A stretch of DNA of 64,000 nucleotides from AC-32 sp963765785 (lineage in GTDB: Bacteria; Actinomycetota; Thermoleophilia; Gaiellales; Gaiellaceae), in assembly GCA_963765785.1 (NCBI GenBank), contig CAVXXW010000019.1, forward strand, positions 248,001 to 312,000. Reading direction: 5' to 3'. Below the pieces are notes generated by a model. It had not been told where the DNA came from. It saw only the letters and a program-made list of their open reading frames with translations, and made no database searches. This document shows, piece after piece, positions 40,285-48,355 of this stretch. The stretch's first letter is position 1. The number at the start of each line of letters is the position of its first letter. The translations under genes were made by a program, and so were the position numbers.

Positions 40285-40297
40285 CTTTTGGTAAGGT
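40271..40297 (+). promoter_or_regulatory. Promoter for the ABC exporter operon
   Basis: TTGACA (40271-40276), 15-base spacer, TAAGGT (40292-40297), then 7 nt and GTG 40305. The spacer is short, which suits an activated or repressed promoter. Leaderless start. Confidence 0.5.
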
Positions 40298-40304
40298 ACG
40301 GCGC

Positions 40305-41303
40305 GTGACCGAGCCGGCAATTCAGGCGGAGCAGCTCGTCCGCGAGTTCAAGAAAGGGCCGCGCGCGGTCGACGGAATCGACCTCGCGGTCGCGCCGGGC
40401 GAGATCTACGGCTTCCTCGGCCCGAATGGCGCCGGCAAGTCGACGACCGTCCACATGCTGACGACGCTGCTGCCGCCGACCTCGGGCACGGCGCGCGTCG
40501 CCGGCTTCGACGTCGTCCACCAGGGCCCGCAGGTGCGGCGGCACATCGGCGCCGCGCTCCAGGAGGCCGCGCTCGACCCGCTCCTGACCGGCCGCGAGCA
40601 CCTCCGGCTACAGGCGTCGCTGCAGGGGATCCCGCGCGCCGAGCGCCGGCCCCGTGCCGACGCGCTGCTTGCGCGCGTGGGCCTGCGGGAGGCGGCCGAC
40701 CGGAAGGTGCGCGGCTACTCGGGCGGGATGAAGCGCCGCCTCGACCTTGCGCTCGCCCTCGTGCACGGCCCGGAGATCCTGTTCCTCGACGAGCCGACGA
40801 CGGGCCTGGACGTCCAGAGCCGCACCGCGCTCTGGGCCGAAGTGAGCCGGCTGGCGAACGAGGACGGCGTGACCGTCTTCCTGACCACGCAGTACCTCGA
40901 GGAGGCCGACGTCCTCGCCGACCGCGTCGGGATCATCGACCACGGCCACATCGTCGCCGAGGGCACGCCGTCCGAGCTGAAGGCGGAGGTGGGCAAGCCG
41001 ACCGTCGAGGCGATCCCGGAGGACCCGGCCGACCTCGACCGCACGGCCGAGATCCTCGAGCCGCTCGGCGAGCGGGTCAACTCGCCGAAGGGCGTCGCCG
41101 TCCGGCTCGACGACGGCCACGTGGGCCTCGGCTCGGCGGTGCGCGCACTCGATGCCGCGGGGCTCCGCTGCGAGAACATCCAGCTGCACCAACCGTCGCT
41201 CGACGACGTCTTCCTCGCGAAGACCGGTCGCTCGCTGGAGGGGGCGGGCGAGGAGGAGGAAGAGCCGCAGGCAGGGCTGGCGATGGAGCCGGCCCACTCG
41301 TGA
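40305..41303 (+). CDS. ABC exporter ATP-binding protein (DrrA-type)
   Basis: A 332-residue ATPase of the daunorubicin-resistance (DrrA) type. Walker A is GPNGAGKST, the signature YSGGMKRRLDLALAL, Walker B LFLDEPTTGLD, and the H-loop lies in TTQYLEEADVLADRVGIIDHG. The C-terminal 100 residues (VGKPTVEAIPEDPADLDRTAE ...) form the DrrA-specific regulatory domain, ending near SLDDVFLAKTGRSL, the motif needed for function in DrrA. It is followed without gaps by two permeases. Substrate unknown; drugs or lipids are typical. Confidence 0.92.
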   Translation: MTEPAIQAEQLVREFKKGPRAVDGIDLAVAPGEIYGFLGPNGAGKSTTVHMLTTLLPPTSGTARVAGFDVVHQGPQVRRHIGAALQEAALDPLLTGREHLRLQASLQGIPRAERRPRADALLARVGLREAADRKVRGYSGGMKRRLDLALALVHGPEILFLDEPTTGLDVQSRTALWAEVSRLANEDGVTVFLTTQYLEEADVLADRVGIIDHGHIVAEGTPSELKAEVGKPTVEAIPEDPADLDRTAEILEPLGERVNSPKGVAVRLDDGHVGLGSAVRALDAAGLRCENIQLHQPSLDDVFLAKTGRSLEGAGEEEEEPQAGLAMEPAHS

Positions 41304-42073
41304 GCGTCTTCGCCGACCAGGTCTACCTGCTCGGCCGTCGCTCCGTCGTCAGGACGATCCGCCAGCCGGCGAACGTGGTCGGGCCGCTGATCTTCCCGCT
41401 GCTGCTGCTCGCCGTGAACTCCGGTGGCCTCAGGGCCGAGACGCGGCTGCCCGGCTTCCCGACGAACTCGTTCTTCGCCTTCGCGCTCGCGGTGCCGTTC
41501 ATCCAGGGCGCGCTCTTCGCGACCATGAACACCGGCACCGACCTCGCGCGAGACATCCAGACTGGCTTCCTCAACCGCCTGTCGCTGACGCCGATGCGCG
41601 GCATCGCGCTGCTCTGCGGCCAGCTCGGCGGCGTCGTCGTGCTGACGATCGCACAGGTCGCCGTGTACCTGGCCGTCGGGTACATCGTCGGCGTCCGCCT
41701 CGAGTCGGGCCTCGTAGGCCTCGTGGTGATTGTCCTCTTCGCGATCCTCGTCGGCCTCGGCTTCGGCGCCCTCGGCGCATTCGCCGCCCTGCGCACGGGC
41801 TCGGGTGAGGCGGTGCAGAGCCTGTTCCCGGTCTTCTTCGTCTTCCTGTTCATCTCGTCGATGAACATCCCGCGGAACCTGATCGCGGTGACCTGGTTCC
41901 GGGACGCGGCGACGGCAAACCCTGTCTCGTACCTGCTCGAGGCCGTCCGGAGCCTGATCATCACCGGCTGGGACGGCGAGGCGCTGGCCCTCGGCTTCGG
42001 GATCGCGTCGGCGATCGCCGTCGTGGCGCTTGCACTGGCGAGCTGGGCCCTGCGCGTGAGGATGGCCCGCTGA
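41300..42073 (+). CDS. ABC-2 type permease
   Basis: A 257-residue membrane protein of the ABC-2/DrrB family with six hydrophobic helices. The N-terminal coupling region is SVVRTIRQPANVVGPLIFPL; FVFLFISSMNIPRNLIAVTW is the family's conserved loop before the last helices, and NPVSYLLEAVRSLI matches the NPxxxxxxAxR motif. The GTG start overlaps the ATPase stop (GTGA). It is one of two different permeases, so the exporter is likely a heterodimer. Confidence 0.88.
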   Translation: MSVFADQVYLLGRRSVVRTIRQPANVVGPLIFPLLLLAVNSGGLRAETRLPGFPTNSFFAFALAVPFIQGALFATMNTGTDLARDIQTGFLNRLSLTPMRGIALLCGQLGGVVVLTIAQVAVYLAVGYIVGVRLESGLVGLVVIVLFAILVGLGFGALGAFAALRTGSGEAVQSLFPVFFVFLFISSMNIPRNLIAVTWFRDAATANPVSYLLEAVRSLIITGWDGEALALGFGIASAIAVVALALASWALRVRMAR

Positions 42074-42840
42074 TGCGCACGCTCCAGGTCGCCCAGGGCG
42101 TGGCGTGGAGGACGCTCCACAACGTCGTCACGAACCCGTCGCTGCTGCTGCCGTCGCTCATCTTCCCGCTCTTCTTCTTCGTGGCCTTCGCGGGCGGCCT
42201 CTCGCGAATCAGCAACGTGCCCGGATTCGACTTCCCGTACGGATACACCGCGTTCCAGTTCGTTTTCGTCCTGCTCCAGTCGGCCGTCTTCGGCGGCGTC
42301 TTCACCGGCTTCGGGATCGCGCGCGACTTCGAGAGCGGCTTCGCCCGCAGGCTGCTGCTCGCCGCACCGAACCGGCTCGGCATCGTCCTCGGCTACGCGC
42401 TCGCCGCGACCGGGCGCTGGCTGATCACCGCGAGCTTCCTGACCGCGGTCGCGTTCGCGGTCGGCATGCGTGTCGGAGGAAACGGCGTCGACCTGCTCGG
42501 GCTCTACACGCTGGCCCTGCTGATGAACGGCGCTGCCGTGCTCTGGTCGGCCGGCGTGGCGATGCGGCTGCGGACGATGCAGGCCGGGCCGATCATGCAG
42601 CTGCCGGTCTTCCTCGTGCTGTTCTTCGCCCCGGTCTACGTGCCGCTAGCGCTGCTGCAGGGGTGGATCCATTCGGTTGCGGCCGTGAACCCGGTCACCC
42701 GCGTGCTCGAGTCGGCGCGCGGCTTCCTGGCCGGCCAGCCCACGGAGGTCGGCCTCGCGTACGGCACGGGGCTCGCGCTGGTGCTCTTCTTCTCCATCTG
42801 GGCGGTACGCGGGTTGCGCAGCGCGGAACGAGCCGGATAA
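42073..42840 (+). CDS. ABC-2 type permease (second subunit)
   Basis: A 255-residue six-helix membrane protein, homologous to its neighbour. It has the coupling segment VVTNPSLLLPSLIFPLFFFVAF and the NPVTRVLESARGFLAG motif near the end. The ATG overlaps the previous stop by one base (TGATG), ensuring coupled translation. It ends the MarR-controlled exporter operon. Confidence 0.88.
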   Translation: MRTLQVAQGVAWRTLHNVVTNPSLLLPSLIFPLFFFVAFAGGLSRISNVPGFDFPYGYTAFQFVFVLLQSAVFGGVFTGFGIARDFESGFARRLLLAAPNRLGIVLGYALAATGRWLITASFLTAVAFAVGMRVGGNGVDLLGLYTLALLMNGAAVLWSAGVAMRLRTMQAGPIMQLPVFLVLFFAPVYVPLALLQGWIHSVAAVNPVTRVLESARGFLAGQPTEVGLAYGTGLALVLFFSIWAVRGLRSAERAG

Positions 42841-43097
42841 CGCAAGAGAGAGAAGAGAGAGAGAGAGAGAGATCGGAGAGGGCCCGCCGCTCGGGGGGTG
42901 ATGGCGACGGGCTCTCCCCATTGCTCGCCGCGGGCCTAAGGCCAGGTACAGGGCTCCGCGGCTCGCATCGCCCAGTGCCTGGCACGCTAGACCGGTCTCG
43001 TCCGTATGCCAATAGGCCGTCCGGCCCATCTTTCCAAGTAGTAGGCAACAGGGTTTCCGAGCCGAATCCGCGTGACTCCGTATCATCGGATCGCCCG
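42841..43097. other. Structured, purine-rich intergenic region before the kinase
   Basis: The longest gap in the window. It begins with a GA-rich tract (42845-42872). Next come GGCC-TAA-GGCC (42933-42943) and a larger stem: GCCAGG (42941-42946) with CCTGGC (42978-42983) and, inside it, GGGC (42951-42954) with GCCC (42970-42973), separated by a symmetric 4x4 internal loop. AGACCGGTCT (42989-42998) is a perfect palindrome, and GGCC-GTCC-GGCC follows near 43014-43027. A terminator for the exporter operon plus a structured 5' leader or small RNA is possible; no known riboswitch consensus is visible. Confidence 0.45.
43081..43086 (+). promoter_or_regulatory. -10-like TATCAT before the histidine kinase
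   Basis: TATCAT lies 11 nt before GTG 43098; no ribosome site is visible. Confidence 0.35.
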
Positions 43098-46000
43098 GTG
43101 AGCCACGCAGACAAGGCTGTCTACTTCAACGCGGTACCGCTGTTCGTGCTCGCGTGTGCCTACCTGCTCGTGGCCGCCGCGCTCGGGCCGACCCTCTGGC
43201 GGGAGCGGCGACGGGTGACGGTCACCGACGTCGCGCTGGCCTCCGTGTTCCCGGCGGTCGCGATCCCCGCCGCGATCTTCGGCGCCGTCATCCTGCACGA
43301 CAAGTCGCCTGTCGGAGGCCACGTCTGGCCGCCGTTCGCGGCGACACTCGTGGCGCTCATCCCCGCGATCGTCTTCCTCCGCCGCTGGAGCGAGCCCGCC
43401 GTCGTCGTGATGAGCGGCCCGCGTGCACGCGAGGCGGAGCAGCTCGTCACGATGCGCGACCGCGAGCTCGACACCGTCGCGCGGCTCGTCAACGCGCTCG
43501 CGCGGATCCAGGATCCGGCCGAGGCGGCGCGGCTGCTGCTCGACGAGGTCGAGGCGCTCGTCGGGACCGAGTTCAACGCGCTCGCGCTGGTCGGCCCGGA
43601 CGAGGACGAGGCGACCGGTCTGCTCGCCCGTTCCGGCGGCGACGACCTGGCGTGGTGGGACCAGATGCGCGTGCACCTGCACAACGAGCCGTCCGGCATC
43701 GCGAGCGCGTTCTTCGAGGCCGCGCCGGTGTCGGTCTACGACTGCGACTCCTCCCCGCTCATCAATCAGCGGCTCGCCAAGCAGGCCCACGCCAAGAGCG
43801 CAGCGTTCGTGCCACTGATCGTCGACGAGCGCGTGATCGGCGTGATGGTCGCGGCGACGACGAACGAGCGGCGGATGCTCGCGATGGAAGAGCTGCGGCT
43901 GGTCGAGGCGCTCGCCGGCGAGGCGGCGATCGCGCTCGACCGCACGCGCTCGGCCTCGGCGCTCGACCAGGCACTCGCGCGCGAGCGCCTGGTGGCGAAG
44001 ATCTCGCGCCGCGTCCGCTCCGGCCACGACCTCGACGCCGTCACGCGCATCGCGGTCACGGAGACCGGGCGCGCGCTCGGTGCCTCGCGCTGCTTCGTGC
44101 GGCTCGGCGAGGCCGACGACGCTCTGCCGGTTCCGGCCGAGTGGTTCGTCGAAGGGCTCGAGCCGGTCGCCGGAGCCGCCTCGACGCTGCCGGTCTCGAA
44201 CCTCGCCGCGCGAGAGCGCCGCACGGTCACCGTGGCCGACGTCCAGAACGCGCCCGAGCTGCTCGACCCCTCGCTCGGGAGCGTCGAGGTACTCGAGAGC
44301 CTCGGCACCCGCTCCGTGGTCGCGACGCCGGTGATCGTGTTCGACCGGATGATCGGCGTGCTCACGCTGCACCGCGCGGAGCCGGGGCCGTGGGCGAACA
44401 GCGATGTGCTCCTCGCCGAGGCGGTGGCGCGCGAGCTCGGCCTGGCGATGCACACCGCGAGCCTGCTCGACGAGAACAAGCGGCGGCTCGGCGAGCAGTC
44501 GGCGCTGCTGAAGGCCGCGCAGACAGTCACCAGCGAGCTCGAGCTCGACGCGGTGCTGCAGCGGCTGGTCGACGAGGTCGCGGCGCTCCTCGAGGCCGAG
44601 GCGGTCGACTGCTTCCTGCTCGACCGCGATCGGAACGTCCTCCGCTGCGCGGCCGTGCACGGTTCGCTGGAGGGGATCGTCGGCTTCGAGTTTCCCGCCG
44701 ACCGGGGACTCTCGGGCCGGGCGATCGCGCGCGGGCGGCCGGCGCTCTCCGACGGCTACGCCGGCCTCGGCGAGGGCGTCCCTCACCCGAGCTACGAGGG
44801 GTTCCAGGGAGCGCTCGTCGCGCCGATGCGCTGGTCGGGCGAGGTGATGGGCATCCTTGGCGTCGGCACGCGCGACCCGGAGCGGCGTTTCACTGAGGCG
44901 GACGCGAGCCTGCTCGAGGCGTTCGCGAACCTCGCCGCGCTCGCGCTGCGCAACGCCGAGAGCTTCGCGGAGCGGTCGCGCCAGGCGCGGATCCAGCGCG
45001 GCTTCTACCGGATCGCCTCCGTGCTCGGCGAGCCGATCTCCCGCGAAGAGACCTTCGACGCGCTCGCCCAGGCCGCGGCCGAGGCGCTCGGCAGCAGCAG
45101 CGCCGCTGTGCTGATGCCGCGCGACGACGACCTGCGGCTCGAGGGCCTGCACGGGCTCCCGGGGCTGCTGGTTCAGTTCCTCGAGAACGGGCTCGGCGAT
45201 CCCTCCGGGCCGCTCCGGGCCTCGGCGCGGAACGGCCGGGTGCTCGCGGCGCCTCACCTCGGCGAGGACGAGCGCTTCGACGACGAGTGGCAGCACGTTG
45301 CCGCCGAGTGCGGCCTCCAGGCGCTGCTCGCCGTCCCGGTCGAAGCGCCTCGGACGGACGAGTGCGCGCTCGTGCTGGTCTTCTTCGCCGACGAGCGGCG
45401 GTTCACCGACGACGACCTCGAGCTGGCGCGGAACCTGGCCGGCGCGGCCCGCGGCGCGCTCGAGCGGAGCGAGCTGTTCGAGGCCGAGCGGCGCGCACGC
45501 GGCCTCGCGCAGCAGCTGGCCCGCACCGGCACGCTGCTCGCGACCGAGCTCGACCCGGGCACCGTGCTGGACGAGGTCGCGCGACAGGCCCCGTCGCTGC
45601 TGGACGCGGACGCGGCCGTGATCCGGCTGCTGGAGGGCGACGAGCTGCTCGTCGAGGCCGTGGTCGGCGAGCACGGTGCCGAATTGCTCGACTCCCGCGT
45701 CGCCTCAACCGCTCGACTGGCCGGAGACGCCGTCCAGTCCCGTTCGCCCGTCGCCGTGGTGGACGCGCGTGACGACCAGCGGCTGCTCCAGGCCGACCCG
45801 ATGCTGGCCGCCGGCTACGCCTCCTGCGTCGCGGTTCCGCTCGTCGGCCCGGAGGACGCTGTCCACGGCGTGCTCTCCGTCTACTGCCGCCCGGCGCGCA
45901 CCTGGCGCGAGGAGGAGATCGAAGCGCTCGCGGCCTTCGCCGGCAACGCCTCGGCTGCGCTCTCGAGCGCCGAGCTCTACCAGAGCGTCGCGCTCGAGAA

Positions 46001-47042
46001 GGAGCGCAGCGTCGCGATCCTGTCGAATATCGCCGACGGCATCGTCGCCGTCGACCGCGACGGCAACGTCGTGCTCTGGAACGCCGCCGCCGAGCGCATC
46101 ACCGGCGTACCCGGCGAGGAGGCGCTGAATCGCCCGCCGGCCGAGGTGCTCCAGCGCGAGCTCGAGTCGGACGAGGAGGCGCCGACGCGCGAGCGGCTGG
46201 TCTCGATCCGCCGCGGCGGCGAGGAGATCTGGCTCTCGCTGACCGAGGCCGTGATGCGCGACCCGGCGGGCGCCGTGGCCGGCCGGATCTTCGCCTTCCG
46301 CGACATCTCGGCCGAGCGCGTGGTCGAGGAGATGAAGTCGGAGTTCGTCTCCAACGTCTCCCGCGAGCTGCGGTCGCCGCTGACCTCGATCTACGGCTTC
46401 GCGGAGACGCTGCTGCGCGGCGACGTCGATTTCGGCGAGGAGGAGCGCGGCACGTTCCTCGGCTACATCGCATCGGAGGCCGGACGGCTGACCGCGATTG
46501 TCGACCGGCTGCTCGCCGTGGCCCAGCTCGACTCGGGCGACCTGCAGGTGCAGGTGGCGCCGACCGACGTCGGCGAGCTCGTCTCGGAGGTCGCCGCCGC
46601 CGCGAAGCAGTCGCTCGTGCTCGGCGGGCACGAGTTCGTCCTCGACTTGCCGCCGGAGCCGCTGGCCGCCGACGCCGACCGCGAGAAGCTCCGGCAGATC
46701 GTGACCGACCTCGTGGAGAATGCCGTCAGATACTCCCCGGCTGGCGGAACGGTCACCGTCTCCGCCCGCCGCCGCGACGACTCGGTGGAGGTGAGCGTGC
46801 AAGACGAGGGCATCGGCATCCCGCAGGCCGAGCAGGGCCGGATCTTCGCGAAGTTCTACCGCGCCGAGACGGGACGCCGGGAGCTGGCGGGCGGCGGCAC
46901 CGGCCTCGGCCTCTTCATCGCCAAGGAGCTGCTTGCGGCGATGCACGGCCGCATCTGGGTGCGCTCGCTCGAAGGCGAAGGCTCGACCTTCTCGTTCTCG
47001 CTGCCGCTGGCGGCCCGGCCCGTGCTGAGCGAGCGAGAATGA
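43098..47042 (+). CDS. Multi-GAF/PAS histidine-kinase-like protein lacking the phospho-acceptor His
   Basis: A 1314-residue membrane protein. Three N-terminal helices (about 10-100) are followed by five GAF domains starting near residues 120, 293, 465, 629 and 801, a PAS domain (about 973-1080), a HisKA region and an HATPase domain with its N box (ENAVRYSPAGG), G1 box (QDEGIGIP) and G2 box (GGGTGLGLFIAKEL). The H box reads SNVSRELRSPLTS: residue 1089 is Arg (codon CGC at 46362-46364) where SHELRTPL is expected. The ATP-binding half is intact. GTG 43098 precedes the first helix. A single-domain receiver gene follows 46 bases downstream. Confidence 0.85.
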   Translation: MSHADKAVYFNAVPLFVLACAYLLVAAALGPTLWRERRRVTVTDVALASVFPAVAIPAAIFGAVILHDKSPVGGHVWPPFAATLVALIPAIVFLRRWSEPAVVVMSGPRAREAEQLVTMRDRELDTVARLVNALARIQDPAEAARLLLDEVEALVGTEFNALALVGPDEDEATGLLARSGGDDLAWWDQMRVHLHNEPSGIASAFFEAAPVSVYDCDSSPLINQRLAKQAHAKSAAFVPLIVDERVIGVMVAATTNERRMLAMEELRLVEALAGEAAIALDRTRSASALDQALARERLVAKISRRVRSGHDLDAVTRIAVTETGRALGASRCFVRLGEADDALPVPAEWFVEGLEPVAGAASTLPVSNLAARERRTVTVADVQNAPELLDPSLGSVEVLESLGTRSVVATPVIVFDRMIGVLTLHRAEPGPWANSDVLLAEAVARELGLAMHTASLLDENKRRLGEQSALLKAAQTVTSELELDAVLQRLVDEVAALLEAEAVDCFLLDRDRNVLRCAAVHGSLEGIVGFEFPADRGLSGRAIARGRPALSDGYAGLGEGVPHPSYEGFQGALVAPMRWSGEVMGILGVGTRDPERRFTEADASLLEAFANLAALALRNAESFAERSRQARIQRGFYRIASVLGEPISREETFDALAQAAAEALGSSSAAVLMPRDDDLRLEGLHGLPGLLVQFLENGLGDPSGPLRASARNGRVLAAPHLGEDERFDDEWQHVAAECGLQALLAVPVEAPRTDECALVLVFFADERRFTDDDLELARNLAGAARGALERSELFEAERRARGLAQQLARTGTLLATELDPGTVLDEVARQAPSLLDADAAVIRLLEGDELLVEAVVGEHGAELLDSRVASTARLAGDAVQSRSPVAVVDARDDQRLLQADPMLAAGYASCVAVPLVGPEDAVHGVLSVYCRPARTWREEEIEALAAFAGNASAALSSAELYQSVALEKERSVAILSNIADGIVAVDRDGNVVLWNAAAERITGVPGEEALNRPPAEVLQRELESDEEAPTRERLVSIRRGGEEIWLSLTEAVMRDPAGAVAGRIFAFRDISAERVVEEMKSEFVSNVSRELRSPLTSIYGFAETLLRGDVDFGEEERGTFLGYIASEAGRLTAIVDRLLAVAQLDSGDLQVQVAPTDVGELVSEVAAAAKQSLVLGGHEFVLDLPPEPLAADADREKLRQIVTDLVENAVRYSPAGGTVTVSARRRDDSVEVSVQDEGIGIPQAEQGRIFAKFYRAETGRRELAGGGTGLGLFIAKELLAAMHGRIWVRSLEGEGSTFSFSLPLAARPVLSERE

Positions 47043-47088
47043 ATCGGCCGGTGACTGCGTATAGGGCTGACCTCGACCGGAAGGGCGC

Positions 47089-47532
47089 ATGACCAGGGTG
47101 TTGGTAATCGACGACGAGGCTCCGATTCGCCTCCTCTGCCGCGTGAACCTGGAAGCGGAGGGCATGGAGGTGCTGGAGGCGAGCGACGGGCCGACGGGGC
47201 TCGAGAAGGCGCGCAACGACGGGCCGGACGTGATCCTGCTCGACGTGATGATGCCCGGGCTCGACGGCTGGCAGGTCGCCGAGGAGCTGATCGACGGCGA
47301 GAGCACGAGCTCGATCCCGATCGTCTTCCTGACCGCCCGGGCGGAGGCGCGTGACCGCGCCCGCGGCCTCGACCTCGGCGGGATCGACTACGTGACGAAG
47401 CCGTTCAACCCGGTCGAGCTGGCGCCGCTCGTGCGCGAGCTGATCGACCGGGTCGAGCGCGGCGAGCGGGATGAGTTGCGCCGCGAGAAGATCCAGGAGC
47501 TGCGGGACCTGCTCGACCCGCCGGCGGGGTAG
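47089..47532 (+). CDS. Single-domain response regulator
   Basis: A 147-residue receiver protein. It has the acidic pair VLVIDDEAPIR, the phospho-acceptor in VILLDVMMPGLDGW, Thr in VFLTARAEARD, and Lys in DYVTKPFNPVEL. A short charged helix replaces an output domain, so it acts as a CheY/Spo0F-like relay. A ribosome site (GGAAGGG) lies before ATG 47089. Next to the kinase-like gene it is the natural partner, but that kinase lacks the acceptor His, so phosphate may come from elsewhere or the pair may signal by binding. Confidence 0.9.
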   Translation: MTRVLVIDDEAPIRLLCRVNLEAEGMEVLEASDGPTGLEKARNDGPDVILLDVMMPGLDGWQVAEELIDGESTSSIPIVFLTARAEARDRARGLDLGGIDYVTKPFNPVELAPLVRELIDRVERGERDELRREKIQELRDLLDPPAG

Positions 47533-47534
47533 CG

Positions 47535-48014
47535 CTACCTTCCGGCGAAGTCGGTCGTCACCAGCAGCGCGTTCGCCTGCCCCGAGAAGGAGCCGCGGAG
47601 CGCGCCGACGCCGACGAGCCGGTAGCCAGGGCGCAAGAGGTTCGCCCGGTGCTCGGGGCTCGCGAGCCACATCGAGACGATCGACTGGGCGGCCGTGAGC
47701 GAGCCGCTGCTCCACGCGAGGTTCTCGCCGATGCGAGGCGCGTGCACGCCGACGCGCCGGATCCGGCTGACGAAGGCGCCGTGGGCGAACGTCCCGGTGC
47801 GCAGCATGTAGGAGCTGTGCCCGCGGGCGGCGCGCTCGAGGCGGGCGTCGGCGCGGAGCGGCTGCAGCCCGTGGGAGACACGCACCGAGTTCATCGCGCT
47901 CAGCAACGACGACTCCGTCTGAGTCAGCGAGTTGGTCGACGCCGCGTTTGCGGCACCGGCCAGGATGAGAGCAGTGGCGACGGCCGCCACCCAGGTCGGT
48001 ACTCGTCTGGCCAC
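47535..48014 (-). CDS. Secreted CAP-domain (SCP/PR-1-like) protein
   Basis: A 159-residue exported protein from GTG 48014, with a signal peptide (TWVAAVATALILAGAANAA) and one CAP domain. Diagnostic parts are the HSSYMLRTGTFAHGAF helix with its His, IGENLAWSSGS, and MWLASPEHRANLLRPGYRLVGVG with the second His. Bacterial CAP proteins such as YkwD are extracellular and of uncertain function. A second CAP gene lies at 63570. It ends 2 bases after the convergent receiver gene. Confidence 0.9.
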   Translation of the reverse strand: MARRVPTWVAAVATALILAGAANAASTNSLTQTESSLLSAMNSVRVSHGLQPLRADARLERAARGHSSYMLRTGTFAHGAFVSRIRRVGVHAPRIGENLAWSSGSLTAAQSIVSMWLASPEHRANLLRPGYRLVGVGALRGSFSGQANALLVTTDFAGR

Positions 48015-48121
48015 GAGTGGGCGACAGTTAAGCAGAGATTGCGGACAAAACGTCCTCGAAAATGTTTGAAATCTGTCTTGAAACCCGCAAGAGCTCCGCT
48101 GAGAGCGCCAAGTTCGGCCAG

Positions 48122-48127
48122 TACACT
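48122..48127 (+). promoter_or_regulatory. -10 element TACACT before tRNA-Pro
   Basis: TACACT lies 8 nt before the first base of the tRNA. Confidence 0.5.
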
Positions 48128-48135
48128 CGTCGCAT

Positions 48136-48210
48136 CGGGACGTAGCGCAGCCTGGTTAGCGCGCCTGCTTTGGGAGCAGGAGGCCGGCGGTTCGAATCCG
48201 CCCGTCCCGA
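48136..48210 (+). tRNA. tRNA-Pro (anticodon TGG)
   Basis: A 75-base cloverleaf. Acceptor stem CGGGACG/CGTCCCG with discriminator A; D arm AGCGCAGCCTGGTTAGCGC; anticodon stem CCTGC/GCAGG with loop TTTGGGA, so the anticodon is TGG and reads CCA proline codons; T arm GGCGG-TTCGAAT-CCGCC. The 3' CCA is not encoded, so a CCA-adding enzyme such as the 10678 gene product is needed. Confidence 0.95.
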
Positions 48211-48229
48211 CTTTGCAGGGGTTCCTTCG

Positions 48230-48355
48230 GTGCTGAGCCTCGCGGCCGCGGGCGACCAGGCCATAGCCGGGGTGCTCGTCGCCTCGATCGTCGTCCCGCT
48301 CGCGGTGCTCGGCGTCGTGCTCTGGTTCTTCTGGAAGCACCGTCACGACGACTGA
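48230..48355 (+). CDS. Small single-helix membrane protein
   Basis: A 41-residue frame from GTG 48230, just after tRNA-Pro. One long hydrophobic helix (AIAGVLVASIVVPLAVLGVV) is followed by a basic end WFFWKHRHDD that would anchor in the cytoplasm. The helix and positive end are typical of genuine small membrane proteins, but no ribosome site is clear. It overlaps the convergent MFS gene end by 13 bases. Function unknown. Confidence 0.5.
   Translation: MLSLAAAGDQAIAGVLVASIVVPLAVLGVVLWFFWKHRHDD

Noticed and set aside
42845..42872. GA-rich tract as a phase-variation microsatellite
   Set aside because: It lies outside coding sequence and away from the -10 element of the next gene; kept only as part of the structured region.
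43040..43097. Possible cyclic-di-AMP (ydaO) riboswitch end, from GAGCCGAATCCG near 43056
   Set aside because: Only this fragment resembles the consensus; the GGGGAACC-type core and the conserved 3' segment are absent.
43083..45674. An 863-codon antisense frame under the histidine kinase
   Set aside because: A shadow caused by high GC at third positions; no motifs, and the GAF-rich plus-strand product is unmistakable.
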